From the NCBI GenBank assembly GCA_002256935.1, contig NCGL01000009.1, forward strand, positions 1 to 64,000: DNA of 64,000 nucleotides, read 5' to 3'. Position 1 is the stretch's first letter, and every line of letters starts with the position of its first letter. This DNA is from Bdellovibrio sp. 28-41-41. GTDB lineage: Bacteria > Bdellovibrionota > Bdellovibrionia > Bdellovibrionales > Bdellovibrionaceae. Below the pieces are notes generated by a model that saw only the letters and a list, made by a program, of their open reading frames with translations, did not search any database and was not told where the DNA came from. Positions 57,076 to 64,000 of the stretch are shown piece by piece. Made by a program: the position numbers and the translations under genes.

Positions 57076-57468
57076 ATGATTAAAAATTTATTACTAGTTG
57101 TTTTGGCATTAGTTACATTTAGTTTTGCCGCTGAAGCTCAATACGGACATCAACGTCCTTATCCGCGCCCAGGCAATCCACGTCCTTACCCAAACCGTCC
57201 ATTGCCTTTGCCTTCATACCCAAGCTACCCACGTTACCCTAGCTATCCTACGTACCCAACGTATCCAACTTATCCAACTTATCCAACTTATCCTAGCTAC
57301 CCAGTGCCGGCTTACCCAGTACCGTATGTTTACACATGTAATGCTGTTGGTTTAGCCAACGGACTTATTTTTTACGGAATTGGTAATGACACATTCACAG
57401 CAAGCCAACGCGCATTGTTTGTATGTCAATCATCTGGCCAAGTTTGCCAGATTACAAACTGCCGCTAA
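57076..57468 (+). CDS. Small exported protein with Tyr-Pro repeats
   Basis: 130 aa from ATG 57076 (AAGGAG 6 nt upstream; frame open to 57022). The signal peptide ends in AEA. Residues about 20-75 are a Pro/Tyr/Arg-rich low-complexity stretch with consecutive Y-P-[TS] units, encoded by nearly identical 9-bp repeats (TATCCAACT) around 57240-57290. The C-terminal part has four cysteines (YTCNAVG, FVCQSSGQVCQITNCR) that probably form disulphides. It may be a surface or wall-associated protein. A strong terminator follows. Confidence 0.72.
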   Translation: MIKNLLLVVLALVTFSFAAEAQYGHQRPYPRPGNPRPYPNRPLPLPSYPSYPRYPSYPTYPTYPTYPTYPTYPSYPVPAYPVPYVYTCNAVGLANGLIFYGIGNDTFTASQRALFVCQSSGQVCQITNCR

Positions 57469-57490
57469 TTATTATTAAGTTCGTAATATA

Positions 57491-57525
57491 AAAAAAGGCT
57501 CCTCGTCTAGGGAGCCTTTTTTTTT
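57491..57525 (+). terminator. Rho-independent terminator
   Basis: AAAAAAGGCTCC (57491-57502), 8-nt loop, GGAGCCTTTTTT (57511-57522) and three more T. The flanking A and T runs would let it work in both directions. Confidence 0.93.
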
Positions 57526-57548
57526 GTTCAAGGTTGTTTTTACCACAA

Positions 57549-57564
57549 AAACACCCGGGTGTTT
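57549..57564. repeat. 16-bp perfect palindrome
   Basis: AAACACCC directly followed by GGGTGTTT. It lies about 115 nt before the small membrane-protein gene at 57678 and may be a dimeric regulator site. Confidence 0.6.
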
Positions 57565-57677
57565 ACCGGCTAACCGATAGGCACTAGTTTTGGATCATTA
57601 ATAAGTGAGGAGTGGTTTCCCCTTTGTAAACCAATATAGCGGTTTACGCCGAATAAAAGTGGAAACAAAATAGACAT

Positions 57678-57893
57678 ATGAGGATCAAAGAAGTCATTCT
57701 TATCACCATCTTTATGATCATCAATCTATTCGTTATTACCGGCATCCTATTGCAACTTGAGAAAGACTTTAACGACAAACCGGACTACACGGTTGAGCGT
57801 ATTATCATGCAGTCGTCGGACTCGGATGGCGATGCGATGAAGGCGTTGAAAGAGAAATCGGGTAGGAAATCTCCTTTTGAGTATAATCAATAG
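57678..57893 (+). CDS. Small single-span membrane protein
   Basis: 71-aa protein with one N-terminal membrane segment (VILITIFMIINLFVITGILLQL, residues 6-27; quoted to mark position) and a polar C-terminal tail rich in Asp, Ser and Lys. No cleavage site or lipobox, so it is probably anchored in the inner membrane. No family is recognised. The ribosome site is poor, but a terminator follows immediately, supporting a small transcript. Confidence 0.55.
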   Translation: MRIKEVILITIFMIINLFVITGILLQLEKDFNDKPDYTVERIIMQSSDSDGDAMKALKEKSGRKSPFEYNQ

Positions 57894-57903
57894 CATTTAA
57901 ATC

Positions 57904-57925
57904 CAGGCAGTCGGTGCCTGTTTTT
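57904..57925 (+). terminator. Short rho-independent terminator
   Basis: CAGGCA (57904-57909), GTCGG loop, TGCCTG (57915-57920) and five T, downstream of the small membrane-protein gene. Its end touches the stop of the convergent malic enzyme gene at 57924. Confidence 0.8.
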
Positions 57926-60241
57926 ACATCCCAAGTCTCTTCGGCGCATCCGCCTTTTTCTCGCGAGCGGCTTTAATAAACTGCGCCTCAAGCGTAGTCA
58001 AAACCACCGAATTAATAATTCCCTCAACAGTCGTCGTTCTTTGCAAAACGTTCGCACTACGACGAATTCCCATAAGGAAAGGTCCAATGACTTCAACTTT
58101 ACCCAACTGCTGCATCAATTTGTAACTAATATTTGCGCTTTCAAGATTCGGGAACACTAAAACGTTGGCGCCGCCTTTAATTTCACAGAATGGAAAAATA
58201 CGTTCTGCGATTTCTGCGTTGACCGCAGTGTCGGCTTGAATATCACCATCGATCATCAAATCAGGACGCATTTCGCGAGCAATGTCCGCTGCTTTTTTCA
58301 TTTTTGCAGGTGTTCCTGGAGCTGCTGTGAAGTTGGAATAAGACAACATCGCCACTTTTGGCTTTTTGCCAAAGTACTCAACGATGCGGCTGCATTGAAG
58401 TGCAATTTTTGCTAGGTTTTCGCTCGTTGGATCAAAGCTCATTGTCGTATCGGCTAACATTACAAAACGATCATCAGTTAATACTAAGTTGCAACCGGCA
58501 ACGACTTCCTCATGACCTACGCCGATGATTTGCAAGATTGGCTTTACAGCGTCGCCGTAATTTTGAGTCGAGCCAGTGACTAAGCCATCAGCGTCGTCCA
58601 TCATCACCATCATTGATGCAAAATAATTTGGGTCCGCCATTAAACGTTCGGCTTCTTTTAAAGTCATGCCTTTACGCTGACGACGTTTGTAAAGTTCTTG
58701 TACGTACTCTTTGAATTTTGGATGTTGAGACGGGTGGATGATCGCAATATTTTCAAGCGATGTTAATTCTAGAATTTTGATTTTTTCACGCACGCGATCT
58801 GGGTAGCCGATCAAGATAGGCTCGCAGATGCCTTCATCCACTAATGTCCGCAATGCTTTAAGAATTTTGTTCGATGTTCCTTCTGGGAATACGATTTTGC
58901 ACTTACGGCCATCAGCTGTTGAGTTGGCGCGAACGCGATTGATAGAGGATCGGATGAATGATTTTGAAGGACCTTGGAATGATTCCAGACGATCACGGTA
59001 TTTATCCCAATCTTCAATCTTGCGAGTCGCAACACCCGTGTCCATCGCTGCTTTGGCAACGGCCGGTGCTACCCACATCAATACGCGTGTGTCGAACGGT
59101 TTTGGGATGAGATATTCGCGACCGAATTTAAAGCTCTTGCCGCCGTAGGTTTCAGAAACGCGTTCAGGAACATGCTCGCGCGCGAGCGCTGCTAAAGCTT
59201 TTACCGCTGCTAATTTCATAGCTTCATTGATTTGTGTTGAACGAGTATCTAAAGCGCCGCGGAAAATGGATGGGAAACCGAGAACGTTGTTCACTTGGTT
59301 TGGAAAGTCCGAACGTCCTGTCGCTACGATCGCATCCGGGCGGGCTGCACGCGCCGCTGCGGGCTCGATCTCTGGATCAGGATTGGCCATCGCGAAAATG
59401 ATTGGATCGCGATTCATTTTCATTAGCATTTCTGGAGTGACTGCCCCGGCAACAGATAACCCTACGAATACGTCGGCGCCATCCAGCGCTTCAGTTAACG
59501 TTCGCTTTTCAGTTTCCACCATGAAGGCGTCTTTATATTTATTCATACCGACTTTGCGGCCTTTGTAAATAACACCTTGAGAATCACACATCGTTAGGTT
59601 CGCGCGGTTTACACCTAACGAAATAAAAATGTTCGAGCACGCAACGGCACTGGCACCCGCACCGTTAACGACGACGCGAACTTGTCCCATGTCTTTGCCT
59701 GTGATGTGACACGCGTTTAGCAATGCAGCGCCGCTGACGATCGCTGTTCCATGTTGATCATCGTGAAATACGGGAATGTTCATTTCTTTTTTTAAGGTCT
59801 CTTCGATTTCAAAACACTCAGGGGCTTTGATGTCTTCTAGATTGATACCGCCGAATGTAGGTTCAAGTTGTTTTACCGCTTGGATGAATTCTTTTGGATC
59901 AGCGGTTTTGATTTCGATATCGAATACGTCGATGCCGGCGAATTGTTTAAATAGGACGCCTTTGCCTTCCATCACAGGTTTAGATGCTGATGGGCCGATA
60001 TTGCCTAAACCTAATACAGCCGTACCGTTAGAGATAACGCCAACTAAGTTTCCTTTAGACGTGTAGTCGTAAACTTTAGATTCGTCTTTGGCGATCGCTT
60101 TACATGGAGCCGCTACGCCGGGAGAGTAAGCCAGTGATAAGTCTTTTTCCGTCGCGCACGGTTTTGACGAGATGACTTCAATTTTACCGGGTTTACCTTT
60201 TGAATGGTACTCTAATGCTTCTTGATCGTCCCGCTACTCAT
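57924..60241 (-). CDS. maeB: NADP-type malic enzyme with phosphotransacetylase-like domain, 1-nt frameshift near start
   Basis: MaeB-type enzyme: oxidative decarboxylation of malate to pyruvate, with a C-terminal phosphotransacetylase-like regulatory domain. The catalytic domain (SLAYSPGVAAPC, VISNGTAVLGLGNIG, VFHDDQHGTAIV) is followed by the Pta-like part (KIVFPEGTSNKILKALR, DGLVTGSTQNYGDAV). An uninterrupted frame runs from 57924 to the codon after a TAG at 60233-60235. The good start (ATG 60239-60241, AGAGG ribosome site) is one base out of phase: after ATG-AGT-AGC-GGG the ATG frame stops at TAG within ten codons. One extra G in the GGG at 60230-60232 (CCC on plus) would give about 772 aa, the normal MaeB length. 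It is either a null mutation, a phase-variable site, or a sequencing error. Confidence 0.88.
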
Positions 60242-60496
60242 AATATTACCTCTAAATTTCTTTTATGCGGCTATGAACCTAAGATGTGGTCCTACAGCGT
60301 GGGTTATTAAAATAAGGCCCTATTAAAAGGGGGTTATGTCGTCTTGTCAATTTGATCTAAAATCTTTCAAAATTTCGTAAGAAAGTTTTAACCCAACCTT
60401 AGGGCCTGGTCGTCTAATGTACAGAGTGCTTAAGGATAAGCGCTCAAAATGGAGGCAAAGATTGCTTCTGAGGACGAACTGATCAAGGAGGATCGC

Positions 60497-60850
60497 ATGA
60501 GACGGATTTCAATTTGGATAGCTATAATTATGATTCACAGTGGCTATAGCGTGTTTGCATCGTCAACTGTGGACTTTAACAAGGAGATCGAAATGGTGTC
60601 ACAAGGTCAGTTCAATACGCACATGGATACGCTAAATAAAACGCCTGTAACCGAAGCAGCTGTAGACTTTGAGAACAGATATCGCAAAGCCTCTCCTTCA
60701 AAAACTTTAACTTTTTTTCCGTTAAGACTGCGTGCTAAACCGTCGCCAAAGCCAAAGACTAAAGTCGCTGAATCGACAAGGCCAACACCTGGAGTAACGG
60801 GTGATGCAAGAACAGATCTGAATCAACTCTATCGGGAGCAAGTTCTTTGA
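60497..60850 (+). CDS. Small exported basic protein
   Basis: 117 aa from ATG 60497, where AAGGAGG lies 5 nt upstream; the open frame continues to 60449. Signal peptide (MRRISIWIAIIMIHSGYSVFAS), then a mature part of about 95 residues, basic and Pro/Lys-rich in the middle (RLRAKPSPKPKTKVAESTRP), possibly disordered. No recognised family. It is divergent from maeB, with a gap of about 250 bp in which I see no other gene. Confidence 0.65.
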   Translation: MRRISIWIAIIMIHSGYSVFASSTVDFNKEIEMVSQGQFNTHMDTLNKTPVTEAAVDFENRYRKASPSKTLTFFPLRLRAKPSPKPKTKVAESTRPTPGVTGDARTDLNQLYREQVL

Positions 60851-60989
60851 AGAAATCTTGAGTTCGTTAGTCTGAAGTGTTTTAGTGCATACTGTCTTTT
60901 GAACGGGGGTTCATTAAAAAAATTGTAAAATCCTACTCCTTGGATATCATTTTAGATGAAGAATAAAATGATAACTAAGGAGTTTTTTT

Positions 60990-62345
60990 ATGTCGGGAGC
61001 TTCCAAAGCTAAATCGCCTCGGGATGTTGTAATTGTGGAGGGTTTTAGAACTCCGTTCGTAAAGTCGGGCGATAAATTTGCTGGTGTTCATCCAGCAGAT
61101 CTAGGCAAAGTGGCTTTAAAAGCCGTTATTGCAAAAACAAATCTAAATACAAATGAAGTGGACGAAGTCATCATTGGTAACACAGGAAATCCACCAGACG
61201 CGGTGAATATTTCTCGCGTGGTTGCGCTAGGATCAGGTATCCCGCAAAAAACATCGGCGTACACAGTTCACCGTAACTGCGCTTCTGCTCTCGAGAGTAT
61301 TTCTAACGGGTTTGAAAAAATTCGAAGTGGAACGATGGATGTGATCGTGGCTGGTGGAACAGAGAATATGTCTCAGATGCCCATCTTGATGCCGCAAAAA
61401 TTCCAAAAAATATTTATGGATCTTCCACGCGCTAAAGGTCCTTCGCAAGCGTTGCCTTTATTGTGGAAATTATTTAAAACAGACGTGAAGCAAATCAAAG
61501 CGATGTTATCAGGCGATATGCGTAATGAACTAATGCCGACAGCAGCGGTGATGCAAGGTCTGACAGATCCTTTTGTGGGGATCAACATGGGACAGACCGC
61601 AGAAATCTTAGCAAAAGAGTGGGGTTTGTCTCGCCAAGTGCAAGATGAATTTGCACTACGTTCTCATAAGTTAGCTTCCGGTGCTAAAGAAAAACTTCGC
61701 GAAGAAATTGCACCGGTGGCGATGGCTCCCGATTACAAAGAAACGATTATCGATGATATCGGTCCTCGTGAAACGCAAACGATCGAAGCTCTTAACAAAT
61801 TAAAACCTTTCTTTGATAAAGAAACAGGAACGATCACGGCGGGTAACTCGTGCCCGATCACAGATGGCGCGGCGATGGTGTTGCTGATGTCGCGTGAAAA
61901 AGCGGAATCACTGGGATATAAACCATTGGCTCGCATTTTATCATACGGTTTTGCTGGTTTAGAACCAGAGCGTATGGGGTTAGGTCCGGTCTATTCGACT
62001 CCTGTGGCGCTTAAACGCGCGGGGCTTCAAATGAAAGACATGGGTCTTGTTGAGTTAAACGAAGCCTTCGCGGCGCAAGTGTTGTCATGCCAGAAAGCAT
62101 TCGATTCGGATGAGTTTGCGAAAAATAAATTAGGGTTATCACAAAAAATTGGCGAAGTGAGATCTGAAATTCTTAACGTTAATGGCGGCGCGATTGCGCT
62201 AGGTCATCCGGTGGGAACAACAGGAACTCGTATCACTTTGACTTTGATGCGTGAAATGCGTCGTCGTAGTGTTCAGTTTGGCTTAGCGACATTGTGTATC
62301 GGTGGCGGTCAAGGTGGATCAATCATTATCGAGAATGAAAATTAA
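60990..62345 (+). CDS. fadI: Acetyl-CoA acyltransferase (thiolase, FadI/FadA type)
   Basis: 451-aa thiolase that cleaves 3-ketoacyl-CoA to acetyl-CoA and shortened acyl-CoA, the last step of beta-oxidation. The active Cys is in VHRNCASALESIS near residue 97, the second motif VELNEAFAAQ near 352, His in GGAIALGHPVGTTGTR near 403, and Cys in TLCIGGGQGG near 433, so all catalytic residues are present. AAGGAG precedes the ATG at a good distance. The next gene encodes the hydratase/dehydrogenase alpha subunit 15 nt downstream, forming a fatty-acid oxidation operon. Confidence 0.93.
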   Translation: MSGASKAKSPRDVVIVEGFRTPFVKSGDKFAGVHPADLGKVALKAVIAKTNLNTNEVDEVIIGNTGNPPDAVNISRVVALGSGIPQKTSAYTVHRNCASALESISNGFEKIRSGTMDVIVAGGTENMSQMPILMPQKFQKIFMDLPRAKGPSQALPLLWKLFKTDVKQIKAMLSGDMRNELMPTAAVMQGLTDPFVGINMGQTAEILAKEWGLSRQVQDEFALRSHKLASGAKEKLREEIAPVAMAPDYKETIIDDIGPRETQTIEALNKLKPFFDKETGTITAGNSCPITDGAAMVLLMSREKAESLGYKPLARILSYGFAGLEPERMGLGPVYSTPVALKRAGLQMKDMGLVELNEAFAAQVLSCQKAFDSDEFAKNKLGLSQKIGEVRSEILNVNGGAIALGHPVGTTGTRITLTLMREMRRRSVQFGLATLCIGGGQGGSIIIENEN

Positions 62346-62360
62346 AGGCTGGGGATTCAA

Positions 62361-64000
62361 ATGAGCATGCAAGATAGTTTTAAAGTAAAATATAGTGGTG
62401 ATATTGCGACATTAGAAATGGATCTTCAAGGCGAGAAAGTAAATAAACTTTCTACAGCCGTGATGGGTCGCTTTAAAGACGTTATCGAAGAGGTTTCGAA
62501 ATCGAGAGCAAAAGTATTTATCATTAAATCACTTAAGCCAAAGATCTTCGTTGCGGGCGCCGATATCGAAGAAATCAAAAATCTAAAAACTAAAGAAGCG
62601 GTGGAAGCCGCAGTTAAAGGTGGCCAAGATATTTTCAATATGCTTGAAGATATGCCTCAAGTTACTATTGCGTCCATAAATGGCGCCTGTGCGGGCGGCG
62701 GTTGCGAGATGATCTTGGCTTGTGATTACAGAATCGCATCGGAAGATCCGTCAACGCGTATCGGCTTACCAGAAACTCAGTTGGGTATCATTCCTGGTTT
62801 TGGTGGTTGCGTTCGGTTGCCGCGTACAATCGGTATTCAAGCAGCGCTTGATATTATTTTAGCGGGCAAGTTACTCAACGGTAAGAAAGCAAAAAAAGCG
62901 GGCCTGGTAGACAAGCTGGTTCATCAAGGTATTTTGGAAGAAGAAACGTTGAAATGGGCGAATCAAATCATCAAAGATGGTTCAGGCAAACGTCGTAAGC
63001 AATTTCAACCTCAAGGTTTGGTAGCTAAAATTCTTGAAGGCGGGTTAGGTCGTGGTGTTGTTTTCAGTAAAGCTAAAGGAGCAACTCTGAAGGCGACGCG
63101 TGGTCATTACCCAGCTCCGATTGCAGCATTGCAAGTAGTTAAAGAAACGTATGGTATGAGCGATCGTCAGAAGGCTCTTGATATCGAACGAAAATATTTC
63201 GGCGAGATGGCGTTAACAGACGTATCTAAAAATCTTATTCACGTATTTTATTTAACTGAAATGGTGAAAAAACAAACGGGCTTGCCAGCAGGTAGCTCGG
63301 TAAAAGCGAAAGATGTTAAAGCGGTGGGTGTTCTTGGCGCGGGAACGATGGGTGGTGGTATTGCCTACATCGGTGCGGACAAGGGTATTCATATGCGCGT
63401 GAAAGATATTAATCACGATGCTTTAAATAAGGCCTACAAACATGCTTCAGATATCTGGGCTAAACTTGTTAAGAAAAGAGTCATAGATAAATTCCAAGCC
63501 AAACAAAAAATGGATTTAGTATCGGGTGGTTTAGATTACTCTGGTTTTAAAACATTAGACGTGGTGATTGAAGCGATCGTTGAAGATATGAATATTAAAC
63601 GTAAAGTGATCGCAGAAACGGCGGGGCAAATGCGTTCGGATGCGATCATCGTAACGAACACCTCATCTTTAAGCGTAACTGAAATGGGTCAAGCACATCC
63701 AAAACCAGAAAATTTTGCGGGGATGCACTTTTTCAATCCGGTAGATAAAATGCCATTGGTTGAAGTTATCCGTGGTCCACAGTCTAGCGATGAAACGATT
63801 GCAACGATTTTTGAGTTATCTAAGAAAATGGGAAAAATGCCCGTTGTAGTAAAAGACGGACCGGGTTTCCTAGTGAATCGCTTGTTGATTCCGTATTTGA
63901 ATGAAGCCACTTTCTTGTTCCAAGAAGGAATGGATATTAAAACTCTAGATGATTATTACGTAAAACATTTCGGTATGCCAATGGGCCCATTGGCCTTGAT
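62361..64000 (+). CDS. fadJ: Multifunctional fatty-acid oxidation alpha subunit (enoyl-CoA hydratase/3-hydroxyacyl-CoA dehydrogenase), cut by window edge
   Basis: Partial: 546 codons from ATG 62361 to the window end, and the frame is still open. The N-terminal crotonase domain (1-190) carries KIFVAGADIEEI, the catalytic Glu in ACAGGGCEMILACDYRIA near 113 and the second Glu in GLPETQLGIIPGFGG near 135. The NAD domain begins at AVGVLGAGTMGGGIAYIG near 325, with HFFNPVDKMPLVEVI near 457 and the PGFLVNR linker near 505. It catalyses hydration and dehydrogenation of enoyl-CoA and partners with the preceding thiolase. A GGGGA ribosome site lies just before the ATG. FadB versus FadJ identity is not settled. 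Confidence 0.9.
   Translation, partial: MSMQDSFKVKYSGDIATLEMDLQGEKVNKLSTAVMGRFKDVIEEVSKSRAKVFIIKSLKPKIFVAGADIEEIKNLKTKEAVEAAVKGGQDIFNMLEDMPQVTIASINGACAGGGCEMILACDYRIASEDPSTRIGLPETQLGIIPGFGGCVRLPRTIGIQAALDIILAGKLLNGKKAKKAGLVDKLVHQGILEEETLKWANQIIKDGSGKRRKQFQPQGLVAKILEGGLGRGVVFSKAKGATLKATRGHYPAPIAALQVVKETYGMSDRQKALDIERKYFGEMALTDVSKNLIHVFYLTEMVKKQTGLPAGSSVKAKDVKAVGVLGAGTMGGGIAYIGADKGIHMRVKDINHDALNKAYKHASDIWAKLVKKRVIDKFQAKQKMDLVSGGLDYSGFKTLDVVIEAIVEDMNIKRKVIAETAGQMRSDAIIVTNTSSLSVTEMGQAHPKPENFAGMHFFNPVDKMPLVEVIRGPQSSDETIATIFELSKKMGKMPVVVKDGPGFLVNRLLIPYLNEATFLFQEGMDIKTLDDYYVKHFGMPMGPLAL

Noticed and set aside
57125-57355. 76-codon frame within the Tyr-Pro protein gene
   Set aside because: Product of the 9-bp repeats read in another frame; no ribosome site.

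Overview
The window looks like chromosomal DNA from a Bdellovibrio-type predator or a close relative (Bdellovibrionota). This is inferred from several things: moderate-to-low G+C (about 43% by eye), many lineage-restricted secreted proteins and lipoproteins, a cytoplasmic PAS chemoreceptor cluster, an HD-GYP phosphodiesterase, a giant cyclic-glucan synthase, and short intergenic gaps carrying strong hairpins. No rRNA, tRNA, CRISPR array, transposase or integrase was recognised.

Layout. 0-5.9 kb: secreted glycerophosphodiesterase, SWIM-SNF2 helicase, lipoprotein. 6-11 kb: gmhA (LPS heptose), a structured repeat element (copy A), and a three-gene Fe(III)-type ABC importer. 10.7-15.9 kb: small hypotheticals, a cyclophilin, a HAD phosphatase, an SDR, a P-loop kinase-like protein and a lipoprotein. 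16-24.7 kb: a complete chemosensory cluster (orphan receiver, hybrid CheA, CheW, PAS-PAS-PAS-MCP, CheB, CheY, CheR) with no flagellar genes, bracketed by 84-bp direct repeats. The right repeat contains the start of an 819-aa exported protein. 27.8-37 kb: a 2906-aa cyclic beta-glucan synthase translationally coupled to a cytidylyltransferase. 37-40.3 kb: gene decay (a relic ORF and a multiply frameshifted VWA-like gene) around a YegD-like Hsp70. 40.4-49.4 kb: hybrid histidine kinase, alpha/beta hydrolase, LysR regulator, HD-GYP enzyme and small proteins; two genes here have 12-bp inverted repeats over their start codons. 50-57.9 kb: copy B of the structured element, an MBL-fold hydrolase, YajQ, ClpS, a COG3146 acyltransferase, a DUF4153 membrane protein and small exported proteins. 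57.9-64 kb: central metabolism, with a MaeB malic enzyme whose 5' end carries a 1-nt frameshift, a thiolase, and a multifunctional fatty-oxidation alpha subunit cut by the window edge.

The strongest candidate for something undescribed is the element present twice (6696-6969 and 50161-50457). The two copies share their outer ends and two internal blocks at nearly fixed spacing. Each carries a long hairpin of unrelated sequence; in copy B this is a perfect 35-bp inverted repeat enclosing an 80-nt GC-rich structured loop. Conserved boxes combined with non-conserved but paired arms suggest selection on structure, as in a noncoding RNA or a non-autonomous hairpin mobile element. No protein in the window explains it.
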